A program made the position numbers and the translations under genes. This document shows, in pieces, positions 34,306 through 42,487 of a stretch of 64,000 nucleotides of DNA. Numbering within the stretch: the first letter of the stretch is position 1; each line of letters opens with the position of its first letter. The stretch lies in NCBI GenBank assembly GCA_016290295.1, contig JAEETJ010000010.1, positions 1 to 64,000 of the forward strand, in the 5' to 3' direction. This stretch comes from Bacteroidales bacterium (GTDB lineage Bacteria; Bacteroidota; Bacteroidia; Bacteroidales; WCHB1-69). A model generated the notes under the pieces. The model saw nothing but the letters and a program-made list of their open reading frames with translations. It was not told the DNA's origin and did not search any database.

Positions 34306-35004
34306 TTATAAGTATTTTGCTTCGTTTATATTGAAAGGTTCTCCATGACCTGGAAAAACCAACATGTTCTTATTTAATGATTTCAAGAATGGAAGGGTCA
34401 CATCCTCATAAGTAGCTTTATTACTTGTTTTGAAACGTGTAATGGTTGGGGTGTTTTGTATAAGTGTGTCGCCTGTAAAAATGTATTTTCCATCTAATAT
34501 GTAACATGCACTGCCCGGACTATGTCCTGGCGTTGAAAAACACTCAAAGGAAATGTCGCCTATTGTAATTGCGCCTCGTACACCAAATGTTTTATCAGCT
34601 TTCAAAGTATATGAAACATACGAGGCCATGAAATCCTCGTATCTATGTCCTCCATCAGCCAAATCCTTTGTGTTTAACACCATCGCCACCAATCGGGGAC
34701 TATTTCCTTTTTCTGATGAAATATAATGGGCACAGTCTTGATGGCAAAACACTGGCGCCTCTATCACCCCCTGTAACCATTTTACGCCGGTAGTATGATC
34801 ATAATGTTCGTGTGTCAGAATAATCTGAACTCGCTTAGTTCCATACTGTTGGAATAGTGGTAATAACTCTTCCGAGATGTTGGGATCATATACTACTCCG
34901 GTTTCACCGGTTGGAATGAAAAACATATTAGAATCCATCGGCTCATAACGAAACCTGTAGATGGGAATTTGTTTGTCCTTAACCGAAATAGTATATTGAT
35001 GCAT
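34306..35004 (-). CDS. Metallo-beta-lactamase-fold hydrolase
   Basis: A 232-residue MBL-fold enzyme of the glyoxalase II/thioester hydrolase type. The metal motif LTHEHYDHTTG, a second histidine in CFSTPGHSPGS, GKYIFTGDTL with the bridging Asp and the final VFPGHGEP are all intact, so it is probably active. Two bases from the transketolase C-half gene upstream and one from the acyl-AMP ligase downstream, it belongs to the operon. It may release or proofread a thioester on the acyl carrier protein, which is inference. Confidence 0.9.
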   Translation of the reverse strand: MHQYTISVKDKQIPIYRFRYEPMDSNMFFIPTGETGVVYDPNISEELLPLFQQYGTKRVQIILTHEHYDHTTGVKWLQGVIEAPVFCHQDCAHYISSEKGNSPRLVAMVLNTKDLADGGHRYEDFMASYVSYTLKADKTFGVRGAITIGDISFECFSTPGHSPGSACYILDGKYIFTGDTLIQNTPTITRFKTSNKATYEDVTLPFLKSLNKNMLVFPGHGEPFNINEAKYL

Positions 35005-35006
35005 TT

Positions 35007-35972
35007 TTATAATTTCGTTATAATATCTTCCATGATCAATTCAGGTGTAAGCCTGTTTTGCGCAAGCAAACCGTCATAATCACAAGCCAAGTCGAAACTG
35101 TCATGAATACCACAGCGAAGCAATCGGGGCATTCCTGCTTGTTCGGTCATTACTTCAGCTACAGCAGCACCAAGACCGCCCATCTTGTTATGTTCTTCGA
35201 TGGTTACAGCCAGCTTGTAATTCTTAGCATTATTCACTACTTCTCTGTCGATTGGCTTCACTGTGAACATGTCATATACTGTAACCGAGATGCCTTTATC
35301 TTCAAGCAAAACAGAGGCTTTCATAGCAGCACTTACCATAGTGCCCACAGCATAAATTACCACTTCATTACCTTCCTTTAAAAGGTTGGCTTTGCCAATC
35401 TTAAATTCGTTTTCTTCCTTATAAACCATTGGGCAATTCAAGTTGCCTGTCAGTCGCATATACACTGCACCTTGCTCCTTGCAAGCCAGTTCAAATAACT
35501 TGATAGCTGATGCACCGTCAGCGGGTGAAAGGATGGTCATGTTGGGGATGGAACGCATCACTGCCAGATCCTCAATAGTGTAATGGGTATTGCCTGCAAA
35601 ACCCTGGCTTAAACCGGCACCGGAACCCACCACAATGATTTTCTCCTTCATATAGCCGCAGAAATGGCGAATCTGCTCACAACTACGCATGGTGATAAAG
35701 GTAGCGTAGGTGGTAGCACAAGGATGAAATCCTTCGGCAGCCAATCCAGCCGCAATACCTATCATGTTTTGCTCGGCAATACCGATATTGTAAAATTGAT
35801 TCGGGTATTTGTCAATGTATTTTGTCATACCTGAAAGGGTTGCCAAGTCAGCAGTCAGAAGGATGAACTTTTCATCTTCCTTTGCCGCCTCCAAAGCAGC
35901 CTGACCAAAGATGGAACCACGTTGTCCCAACATAGAGCATGTGCGGGCACTCAGTTTAGTGATCTCAAACAT
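35007..35972 (-). CDS. Split transketolase, C-terminal half (pyrimidine-binding and C domains)
   Basis: A 321-residue half transketolase: GSIFGQAALEAAKEDEKFILLTADL at the start with a catalytic Glu equivalent in IGIAEQNMIGIAAGLA, TYATFITMRSCEQIR, HYTIEDLAVMRSIPNMTILSPAD, and the C-terminal VYDMFTVKPID and IEEHNKMGGLG. It pairs with the N-half encoded upstream to form a thiamine-diphosphate enzyme that moves two-carbon ketol units. I start at the ATG at 35972, which has a near-perfect Shine-Dalgarno, AAAGGAGGT, five bases upstream. That site lies inside the last codons of the N-half gene, and the two genes overlap by eight bases, so translation is tightly coupled. Confidence 0.92.
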   Translation of the reverse strand: MFEITKLSARTCSMLGQRGSIFGQAALEAAKEDEKFILLTADLATLSGMTKYIDKYPNQFYNIGIAEQNMIGIAAGLAAEGFHPCATTYATFITMRSCEQIRHFCGYMKEKIIVVGSGAGLSQGFAGNTHYTIEDLAVMRSIPNMTILSPADGASAIKLFELACKEQGAVYMRLTGNLNCPMVYKEENEFKIGKANLLKEGNEVVIYAVGTMVSAAMKASVLLEDKGISVTVYDMFTVKPIDREVVNNAKNYKLAVTIEEHNKMGGLGAAVAEVMTEQAGMPRLLRCGIHDSFDLACDYDGLLAQNRLTPELIMEDIITKL

Positions 35973-36768
35973 TTTCGACCTCCTTTCTGGCTTGTTCATA
36001 CTGTTCTAACGACAAGGTGTGGTGATGCCATTCCTTTACACCTTCAATAAACGACACCCCTTTGCCTTTGATAGTGTCTGCAATCACGCATATAGGCTTG
36101 TCAGATGTATGCTTCAAAGCTTTTGATAAAGCATCGCAATCGTGACCGTCCACAATAGTGACATCAAAACCAAACGCCTTGAATTTCTCACCCAAGTCTA
36201 TTTGATCCATCACATCCTGGGTTGGGCCATCGTATTGCAGTTTGTTTCGGTCAACAATGACTGTGAAGTTGTTCAGTTTGTAATGTGCTGCCGACATGGC
36301 TGCTTCCCATATCAAACCTTCATCACACTCGCCATCACCTACCAAAGCAAAGACTCGGTTGGATAACCCTTTCCGTTTGCACGACAATGCCAAGCCTACG
36401 GCAAAGGTCATTCCCATGCTCAGGCTGCCGCCAGAGAACTCAATACCATTAGCCAGGTTGCGCATGGCGTGTCCGTGGAAATGAGAGCCGTTGGTTTCAA
36501 AGCTGGCAATATCCTCGTCCGAGAGGAAGCCAACCTTGTTCAGAGCGGAATAGTATGCTAATACACAATGGCCTTTGCTCACCACCAACCGGTCACGATT
36601 CTCGTCGTTTGGGTTGTTCACATCATAGTGCAACACATCGCCATAAAGCGTTGCTATGATTTCGATTGCGGATAGGCCTGGTGCTACATGGGAACCATTC
36701 TTCCCACAATCGTAGGCCATCTTCAATGCCGACAGTCTTAGTTCTTTTGAAAACTGTTTTAAATCCAT
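35965..36768 (-). CDS. Split transketolase, N-terminal half (thiamine pyrophosphate-binding domain)
   Basis: A 267-residue TPP-binding half: SHVAPGLSAIEIIATLYGDVL, SKGHCVLAYYSAL, GSHFHGHAMRN, GGSLSMGMTFAVGLAL, and the diphosphate motif GDGECDEGLIWEAAMSAAHYKLNN. The start at 36768 gives MDLKQFSKELRLSALKMAY, the usual N-terminus, four bases after the SDR stop; longer frames run into the SDR gene. Split transketolases in secondary operons often act on unusual aldehydes rather than pentose phosphates; here the aldehyde could come from the LuxC domain. Forms one enzyme with the next gene. Confidence 0.92.
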   Translation of the reverse strand: MDLKQFSKELRLSALKMAYDCGKNGSHVAPGLSAIEIIATLYGDVLHYDVNNPNDENRDRLVVSKGHCVLAYYSALNKVGFLSDEDIASFETNGSHFHGHAMRNLANGIEFSGGSLSMGMTFAVGLALSCKRKGLSNRVFALVGDGECDEGLIWEAAMSAAHYKLNNFTVIVDRNKLQYDGPTQDVMDQIDLGEKFKAFGFDVTIVDGHDCDALSKALKHTSDKPICVIADTIKGKGVSFIEGVKEWHHHTLSLEQYEQARKEVENV

Positions 36769-36772
36769 GTCT

Positions 36773-37552
36773 TTACTTTGAAATTGAAAGGCGCAAATCG
36801 GTGCCGCCACCATCCACTTTGATGGTTTCACCTGTAACGTAAGAAGATTTGTCAGAAGCCAGGAACAAACATACCTCTGCTATTTCATTAGGAGTGCCAA
36901 AACGGTGTAAGCCCAAACCTTTTTTGATTTGGTCTTCAGCATCGTTTTCCAACACGTCGAGCATTTTTGTCTGAGTTAGGCCAGGTGCCACGGCGTTTAC
37001 ACGTATGCCAGCACTACCCAGTTCGCGAGCCAGTTTCTTGGTGGCAATCACAAGGGCGGCTTTGCTGGCTGCGTATTCCATTTGTGAAGTGTCTTCGCCC
37101 CAAGCGGCAATGCTTGCGATGTTGACTATGCTGCCCTTTCTCTGCCGCATCATTGCCCGGCAAGCTAGTTGTGTTAACTCAATTGCACTGAAAAAATTTA
37201 CCTCCATTACACGGCGGACATCCTCCATTTTGGTCATAGAGAATAAACGATTAGGACTCACGATGCCCGCTGCATTAACGAGAATATCAATAGAATGCTT
37301 TTCTTTCAAAATGTCTTTCATGCCCTCCTTGATGGAATCAGAACTGCCGAGGTCGATATGTACGGGTTTAATCCAAACTTGGCACACCTCTTCTAATTGG
37401 CGAATCATATTCAGAAATTCTTCATCGTCACGGTGGACAACTGCCCAGCAGTTGCAGCCGTTTTTGGCGAACAGTTGCAATATTGCCAATCCGATACCAC
37501 TTCGGGCACCAGTAATGATGGCATTTTTGCCGTCAAGCATTCTGTTTTCCAT
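36773..37552 (-). CDS. SDR-family oxidoreductase (FabG-like)
   Basis: A classical short-chain dehydrogenase of 259 residues. The cofactor motif TGARSGIGLAIL is at residues 14-25, VNAAGIVS follows, catalytic Ser in IVNIASIAAWGE, Tyr-x-x-x-Lys in YAASKAAL, then VNAVAPGLTQTKML and the C-terminal YVTGETIKVDGGGT. It reduces a keto group with NAD(P)H. Lying 2 bases after the ACP gene and 4 before transketolase, it may reduce the ketone made by the transketolase or a 3-ketoacyl-ACP. An AVVHRDDEE stretch after the second strand leaves the cofactor preference open. Confidence 0.92.
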   Translation of the reverse strand: MENRMLDGKNAIITGARSGIGLAILQLFAKNGCNCWAVVHRDDEEFLNMIRQLEEVCQVWIKPVHIDLGSSDSIKEGMKDILKEKHSIDILVNAAGIVSPNRLFSMTKMEDVRRVMEVNFFSAIELTQLACRAMMRQRKGSIVNIASIAAWGEDTSQMEYAASKAALVIATKKLARELGSAGIRVNAVAPGLTQTKMLDVLENDAEDQIKKGLGLHRFGTPNEIAEVCLFLASDKSSYVTGETIKVDGGGTDLRLSISK

Positions 37553-37554
37553 GA

Positions 37555-37791
37555 TTAGATTTCTACGTCGTATTTTTTCAGAATTTCTTTACCTTTTTCA
37601 TACGACGAGAGGTCGATGATATCGTCGGTTTCCATCATGATGTCGAAAGTATCCTCGATGGCAGCCACTAATGACATGTGTCCAACTGAATCCCAAGCTT
37701 GAATATCTTGGTATTTTAAACCGGCCAATTGTTCATTTGTGATTTCAAAAGTCTCGCAAAAAACTTGATTGTACTTTTCTAAATTTGTCAT
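37555..37791 (-). CDS. Acyl carrier protein
   Basis: A 78-residue stand-alone carrier. The phosphopantetheine site is Ser35 in AWDSVGHMSLV, and the acidic helix EDTFDIMMETDDIIDL is typical. The start at 37791 (MTNLEK) gives normal ACP length; longer frames extend into the promoter region. It is the first gene of the LuxE-LuxC/transketolase operon and would hold the acyl group loaded by the acyl-AMP ligase. It differs from the housekeeping fatty-acid ACP, which has DSLD rather than DSVG at the site. Confidence 0.93.
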   Translation of the reverse strand: MTNLEKYNQVFCETFEITNEQLAGLKYQDIQAWDSVGHMSLVAAIEDTFDIMMETDDIIDLSSYEKGKEILKKYDVEI

Positions 37792-37934
37792 TGCTATATT
37801 TTTTGTTGTTTTTATTTGATAATCAAAAAAACGGGTAATTATGGAACTAATTGAGACATCTGTTCGTTGGTCGTGAGAATAAATCGTTGATTTCCATAAT
37901 ATTGTATTTTTAAATATTAATGTATTTAAGTTGG

Positions 37935-37942
37935 CAAAGATA
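37935..37942 (-). promoter_or_regulatory. -7 promoter box for the ACP-transketolase-LuxE/C operon
   Basis: Minus strand TATCTTTG, about 145 bases before the ACP ATG, leaving a long leader with nothing recognisable in it. Together with the hairpin at 38014-38041 it separates this operon from the pseudaminic acid operon. Confidence 0.6.
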
Positions 37943-38013
37943 CGAAAAAAATCGATACTTTTAGTTTTTAGCCCAAGGTTCAATAAACCATATTTTCATT
38001 ATGATTATAACGA

Positions 38014-38041
38014 AACAAGGCTGACAAAAGTCAACCTTGTT
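38014..38041 (-). terminator. Hairpin downstream of pseI
   Basis: Twelve-bp stem (AACAAGGTTGAC with GTCAGCCTTGTT on the minus strand, one G-T pair) and a four-base loop, 18 bases after the pseI stop. The following T-tract is weak (TTTCGTT), so termination may be partial. Confidence 0.6.
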
Positions 38042-38059
38042 CTTATAGAATGATGAAAA

Positions 38060-39070
38060 TTACTCTACTACATCCCAACTCATCCGGTCGCCAACCTCTA
38101 GATCGCTGTTGACTTTGTGTCCAATAAGTTCTGACAAATACTTTGGGTGAAGACCATAGCCGGGACGAACAGAACGAACATTCTCTTCCGTTATAATATC
38201 ACCTTTTCTCATGGGTTGCGCCACATAAAGAGAGCGGCAAAACTCACGACCTTTGATTTTTGATGGTTCGGTAGGGTATTTTACCTCGCCCAGTGCTTTC
38301 TCCACTTGGCGAATACCATCCACCATGGCTTTAAATTCTGGAGCTTCCATAGAAAAAGCGCTGTCGGGACCACCAATAGAGCGGTCGATAATAAAGTGCT
38401 TTTCTACAACTTCTGCACCTAAGGCTACCGCTGCTATCGGGACAGTGGTGCCCTCTGTGTGGTCGCTTAAACCAACTTTCACACCAAAACGTTTCCTCAT
38501 ATCGGGAATGGTCAGTAGATTGGCGTCTTCAATTGGAGCCGGATAAGCAGATGTGCATTTTAGCAAAGTAATATCATTGCAGCCTTCGCCACGGATGGTG
38601 TCTAATGCCAACTGAATATCCTCTTCCATGGCAATACCAGTGGACAAAATGATAGGTTTGTGTTTGGAGGCAATGTATTGTATCAGAGGTATATCGGTGA
38701 TTTCAAAAGAAGCGATTTTGTATATGGGACTGTTCAAATTTTCCAATAAATCGACTGCAGTCTTGTCAAAAGGAGTGGAGAAACATATTAAGCCTTCTTC
38801 ATGAGCCACTTTAAAGATTTCTTCATGCCATTCCCAAGGTGTATAGGCTTTCTGGTAAAGAGAATACAGCGTTTCGCCTTTCCATAGGCCTTTTCCTAAC
38901 ACAAAATCAGGCTTGTCACAATTGAGGGTTAGGGTATCGGCAGTATAAGTCTGAATCTTAATAGCATCTGCGCCAGCTTGTTTTGCCGCCCGTATGGAAT
39001 CAAGGGCGGTTTGTTTGCTGCCGTTATGGTTGGCAGATAATTCGGCAATGATAAAGGTTTTGGTTGCCAT
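38060..39070 (-). CDS. pseI: Pseudaminic acid synthase
   Basis: A NeuB-family enzyme of 336 residues that condenses 2,4-diacetamido-2,4,6-trideoxy-L-altrose with phosphoenolpyruvate to pseudaminic acid. IAELSANHNGS (residues 8-18), DAIKIQTYTADTLTL, GLWKGETLYSLYQKAYTPWEW, FSTPFDKTAVDLLE, YKIASFEITDIPLI, ILSTGIA, LLKCTSAYPAP and the C-terminal SAF domain with NVRSVRPGYGLHPKY match PseI more closely than sialic or legionaminic acid synthases. It is the last gene of the pse operon. Confidence 0.94.
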   Translation of the reverse strand: MATKTFIIAELSANHNGSKQTALDSIRAAKQAGADAIKIQTYTADTLTLNCDKPDFVLGKGLWKGETLYSLYQKAYTPWEWHEEIFKVAHEEGLICFSTPFDKTAVDLLENLNSPIYKIASFEITDIPLIQYIASKHKPIILSTGIAMEEDIQLALDTIRGEGCNDITLLKCTSAYPAPIEDANLLTIPDMRKRFGVKVGLSDHTEGTTVPIAAVALGAEVVEKHFIIDRSIGGPDSAFSMEAPEFKAMVDGIRQVEKALGEVKYPTEPSKIKGREFCRSLYVAQPMRKGDIITEENVRSVRPGYGLHPKYLSELIGHKVNSDLEVGDRMSWDVVE

Positions 39071-39081
39071 GTTGCTATAAT

Positions 39082-39489
39082 TTATTCGATTAATTTTACA
39101 ATTGCATTTCCTTCTATGGCTATTTCCCCATTATCTTTTGTACAAATAGTATTAAGAAAAATGATAGACTTCTCTAACTTAATATCACGAATCGTAACGG
39201 TTGCCGTTATCATTTCATCGTGGAAAACTGGCTTCTTGAATGTAAGATCTTGTTTTATATATATAGACCCATTCCCAGGCATTTTTGTTCCAATAATGGC
39301 GCTGAAAAGGGATGAGGTTAGATAACCATGCACAATTCTTTTTCCGAATAGAGAATTTGATGCATATTCTGGATCCAAGTGAACAGGATTGTTATCCATG
39401 CTTAATTTTGCAAACTCTTCTACATCTTTAAGAGAAAAACTTTTAGAAAGAGAGCACGATAGTCCAATATATAAATCGTTGATTTTCAT
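39082..39489 (-). CDS. MaoC-like (R)-enoyl-thioester hydratase
   Basis: A 135-residue single hot-dog domain. FAKLSMDNNPVHLDPEYA carries the hydratase Asp and His, and FGKRIVHGYLTSSLFSAIIG is the second signature, as in PhaJ. Such enzymes interconvert trans-2-enoyl and (R)-3-hydroxyacyl thioesters. It is not part of known pseudaminic acid pathways yet sits between pseH and pseI with 5- and 11-base gaps. It could provide a hydroxyacyl group for a modified pseudaminic acid, perhaps together with the ACP operon downstream. Confidence 0.88.
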   Translation of the reverse strand: MKINDLYIGLSCSLSKSFSLKDVEEFAKLSMDNNPVHLDPEYASNSLFGKRIVHGYLTSSLFSAIIGTKMPGNGSIYIKQDLTFKKPVFHDEMITATVTIRDIKLEKSIIFLNTICTKDNGEIAIEGNAIVKLIE

Positions 39490-39494
39490 TTTAT

Positions 39495-40040
39495 TTACCT
39501 ACAATAAATTCTATTATAATGATAATCTTTTAATATGGCCCATTCTCTCTTCAGCATAGCGAGTCCAACTACGTCAAAATATTGTCCATCTTTCAGAACG
39601 TGGTCACGATAATAGGCTTCTCTGCGGAATCCAAATTTTTCGTGCATGGCAATAACTGACGGATTGGTTGTTAAAACTTCACAGCGCAGCTTGTTTAAGC
39701 CAAGTTCTTCAAACACGTATTTTAGAATGTTATATTCAATTTTTGAACCAATGCCTGCGCCACGAACACTACTGTCACCAAGATAAAATGCCCAAAAACA
39801 ACTGTCAAAAACCTTGCTTATTTCAGTAATTGAGACCAAACCCAATGGTTTGTCCTCGTATTCAATTATCCAGTATTGTGCACTGGAATCTTTGCTGATT
39901 TTTTCAAACCAGTCTTTTTGTTGTTCAGGAGAGATGTGATTTTCTGTGTACATGTACTGGCTTACTTCTTTTGAGTTACGCCAGTTACGTACCATTTCAA
40001 TGTCTTCGGCTTTGAGTTCTCTCAATTTGATGTCTGTCAT
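39495..40040 (-). CDS. pseH: PseH: UDP-4-amino-4,6-dideoxy-N-acetyl-beta-L-altrosamine N-acetyltransferase
   Basis: A 181-residue GNAT enzyme that acetylates the 4-amino group of the PseC product. LRELKAEDIEMVRNWRNSKEVSQYM, the acetyl-CoA loop VRGAGIGSKIEY, NKLRCEVLTTNPSVIAMHEKFGF and the closing FDVVGLAMLKREW match PseH. The gene lies in a pse operon, which strengthens the call. A second GNAT (40080) is next to it, so which of the two does this step needs a test, but this one has the closer family features. Confidence 0.88.
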   Translation of the reverse strand: MTDIKLRELKAEDIEMVRNWRNSKEVSQYMYTENHISPEQQKDWFEKISKDSSAQYWIIEYEDKPLGLVSITEISKVFDSCFWAFYLGDSSVRGAGIGSKIEYNILKYVFEELGLNKLRCEVLTTNPSVIAMHEKFGFRREAYYRDHVLKDGQYFDVVGLAMLKREWAILKDYHYNRIYCR

Positions 40041-40079
40041 ATATCTAATTGTTTTTTATTTCCACTTTAAAACATATCA

Positions 40080-40637
40080 TTAGTTATTGTTTATCATTGA
40101 GTGAATAACAACATCTTTGTATTCGCCATTATGGCGACAATGGTCTTTCAGTGTTGCTTCGCGAACAAAACCTGCTGTCTCAAAGATAGGATACAGGTGC
40201 GGACGCAAGTCGAAAGCATAAGTGTAAATCTTATGCAGGCTAAGGTCTTTAAAAGCCACTTCTTTCAGCATGGTTAGATAGTTGTTCCAATGCTCAGAAA
40301 AATACTCTTTTTCAAGTTGAGTATCCATAATGAAAGAAATCTCTGCATTGTTGTCAATCCAGTTGATATGAACCAGGCCTCCATAACCGATGCAGGTGTC
40401 TTTCTCTAAGTATGAGAATAGTATCTGATCAGGTTGGGGATTGTCATACAGTTTGGCCACCACATTGTCGAAATAACGCTGCTGGTCTTCCTCGGTAAGC
40501 GGGCGTGCCTGACGCAGGTGATAAATCTGCTCGTTGCGCCACTTCATAATGTCAAAGCGATCATCATAGCGAAGAGGCACAAGGCTGTAATTCCCCAGTG
40601 AGAACTTCTGCTGTTTAAGACAAAGGTAGCGGACCAT
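40080..40637 (-). CDS. Additional GNAT acyltransferase in the pse operon
   Basis: A 185-residue RimJ/RimL-type GNAT: YSLVPLRYDDRFDIMKWRNEQIYHLRQA, CIGYGGLVHINW, AEISFIMD and LHKIYTYAFDLRPHLYPIFETAGF. The acetyl-CoA loop is poorly kept, with KEYFSEHWNNYL where QGKGIGT-like sequence is usual. It occupies the position where other genomes carry pseG, but it has no relation to that UDP-sugar hydrolase. It may N-acylate pseudaminic acid with a group other than acetyl. The start at 40637 lies 2 bases after pseF; longer frames overlap pseF. Confidence 0.8.
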   Translation of the reverse strand: MVRYLCLKQQKFSLGNYSLVPLRYDDRFDIMKWRNEQIYHLRQARPLTEEDQQRYFDNVVAKLYDNPQPDQILFSYLEKDTCIGYGGLVHINWIDNNAEISFIMDTQLEKEYFSEHWNNYLTMLKEVAFKDLSLHKIYTYAFDLRPHLYPIFETAGFVREATLKDHCRHNGEYKDVVIHSMINNN

Positions 40638-40639
40638 AG

Positions 40640-41323
40640 TTATTTTGTTTGATACATTAGTTGATACTTCATCTCCGCTAATTTCCAATCTGTTTCAGTG
40701 TCAATATCTTGAATTGTGGTTTCATCCACAACAATACCACCGATTTTGATGTTGCCAGCCAACCATTCTTTTGTCTTGTACCAATAGAATGTACCCGTAT
40801 CGTGGTATTCCTTAGGCAAGTCCTGACTGCGGCTGTTTTCATATTCTGGCCAATGACGTTTCATTGAACCATCTTCAGCTAGATCAAGACAGCGCCAGAT
40901 AGGATAGGAGAACTGAACTACGGGATACACACAGGTGAAGTCTGAACTCTGCAAACGCTCAAAAGCGGAAATGATGTTATTACTCTGAACCAACGGAGCG
41001 GTTGCATAGAAACAACAGAAGTTATCAAATTCCAGTCCTAATTCCTTGTATTTTGCAATTACCTCTTTCAAAACATCCGCAGTAGTTGCAAAGTCGCTGG
41101 CAGTTTCTGCAGAACGCATAAAAGGGACACTTGCGTCATATTGCTTTGCAACGTCAGCAATTTCCGCATCATCCGTAGAGACCATAATCTCATCAAATAG
41201 GCCAGATTGTTGTGCTGTTTGAATGGAATAGGCCAACATAGGCTTTCCAAGAAACGGCTTTACATTTTTACGTGGAATACGCTTGGATCCGCCGCGAGCA
41301 GGTATGATGCAAAGATTCTTCAT
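40640..41323 (-). CDS. pseF: Pseudaminic acid cytidylyltransferase
   Basis: A 227-residue NeuA-like enzyme that forms CMP-pseudaminic acid from CTP. The signature IIPARGGSKRIPRKN is at residues 5-19; VSTDDAEIADVAKQY, FCCFYATAPLVQSNNI and the Asp-rich DIDTETDWKLAEMKY end are typical. YHDTGTFYWYK distinguishes the PseF group from sialic-acid enzymes. The ATG shares one base with the pseC stop, so the two are translationally coupled. Its product is the donor for the sialyltransferase-like enzyme at 23997. Confidence 0.94.
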   Translation of the reverse strand: MKNLCIIPARGGSKRIPRKNVKPFLGKPMLAYSIQTAQQSGLFDEIMVSTDDAEIADVAKQYDASVPFMRSAETASDFATTADVLKEVIAKYKELGLEFDNFCCFYATAPLVQSNNIISAFERLQSSDFTCVYPVVQFSYPIWRCLDLAEDGSMKRHWPEYENSRSQDLPKEYHDTGTFYWYKTKEWLAGNIKIGGIVVDETTIQDIDTETDWKLAEMKYQLMYQTK

Positions 41324-42486
41324 TATCCTATGTATTCTTTCACTTTTTCAATCACCCAATTCTGCTCTTCTTCAGTCAAGGTTGGGAACATCGGTAAGGC
41401 AAGACATTGGCTATAGTAGTCCTCTGCCAATGGCATGTCACCATGCTTCCAACCAAACTGGCGGTAATACGGCATGGTGTGGGCAGGGATATAGAGTACC
41501 TGCGAGAAAATGTTATTGGCTCTCAAATAGTCGTACAAGCCTTTACGCTTGGCAGGGTCAACCTGAATGATGTACAGGTGAAATGCATGAGTGATGTTTT
41601 CAGCACGATAAGGTGTTTTAACTTCTGTGCCTGCAAAGGCTTCATCGTATTTCTTCGCAATCTCATTTCTCCTTTGAATACTCCAATCCAAACGTTTGAG
41701 TTGTGAGATGCCCAAAGCAGCTTGAAAATCAGTGATGCGGTAATTGTATCCTAAATCCTGCATTTCATAATACCATCCTCCGTCATTCTGAGTGAGCAAG
41801 TCAGGATTCTTGGTGATGCCGTGTGTACGGTACAAGGCCACTTTTTCATACAAGTCTTTTCGGTTGGTGGTCACAGCACCACCTTCGCCCGTCGCAATGT
41901 GCTTTACAGGATGGAATGAGAAACAGGTCAAATCGGCATAATGGCAATTTCCCACCATTTGCTTTGTGCCTTTACTGTCAATGTAACTCCCTCCTGGAGC
42001 ATGGCAAGCGTCAACCACAATGGCAAAACCGTATTCATCCGCCAACTTGCGCAGACGCTCCTCATCAATAGGATAACCGGCGAAGTCAACGGGTACAACA
42101 GCTTTGTATGTGCCCTTTGGTGAAGCTTTGAGGATAACTTCCAGTTTGTCCAAATCCAAGCAATAGGTTTTGGCATCAATATCGCAGAAAACAATCTCAG
42201 CTCCTTGGTAGCGGAAGCCATTGGCTGATGCTACAAAGGTGATAGGAGTGGTGATAACCTTGTCGCCAGTTTTTATCCCTAAAGCCATCGCACAAAGATG
42301 CAAGGCGGCGGTACCATTGCTTACCATACAGGCATATTGGCAACCCAAATACTCGGAGAAATTCTTCTCAAATTCCCCGATTTTCGGTCCTTGAGTCAGA
42401 TAGTCCGATTTAAGTGTTTCAACAACAGCTTGAATATCCTCCTCGCTGATATATTGATGGCCGTATGAAATATTGTGGTCTATCAT
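41323..42486 (-). CDS. pseC: UDP-4-amino-4,6-dideoxy-N-acetyl-beta-L-altrosamine transaminase
   Basis: A PLP enzyme of 387 residues, second step of pseudaminic acid synthesis. YGHQYISEEDIQAVVETLKSD at the start, MVSNGTAALHLCAMALGI, ITTPITFVASANGFRYQGA, VVDACHAPGGSY and the PLP-lysine motif FSFHPVKHIATGEGGAV are PseC hallmarks; the His before Pro-Val-Lys is usual in this subgroup. It follows pseB by one base. Confidence 0.95.
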   Translation of the reverse strand: MIDHNISYGHQYISEEDIQAVVETLKSDYLTQGPKIGEFEKNFSEYLGCQYACMVSNGTAALHLCAMALGIKTGDKVITTPITFVASANGFRYQGAEIVFCDIDAKTYCLDLDKLEVILKASPKGTYKAVVPVDFAGYPIDEERLRKLADEYGFAIVVDACHAPGGSYIDSKGTKQMVGNCHYADLTCFSFHPVKHIATGEGGAVTTNRKDLYEKVALYRTHGITKNPDLLTQNDGGWYYEMQDLGYNYRITDFQAALGISQLKRLDWSIQRRNEIAKKYDEAFAGTEVKTPYRAENITHAFHLYIIQVDPAKRKGLYDYLRANNIFSQVLYIPAHTMPYYRQFGWKHGDMPLAEDYYSQCLALPMFPTLTEEEQNWVIEKVKEYIG

Positions 42487-42487
42487 C

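Noticed and set aside
37792..37983. 64-residue N-terminal extension of the acyl carrier protein
   Set aside because: It spans the promoter box and leader, and carriers of this type are about 78 residues.
40080..40637. PseG
   Set aside because: PseG is a larger GT-B-like hydrolase; this protein is a 185-residue GNAT.
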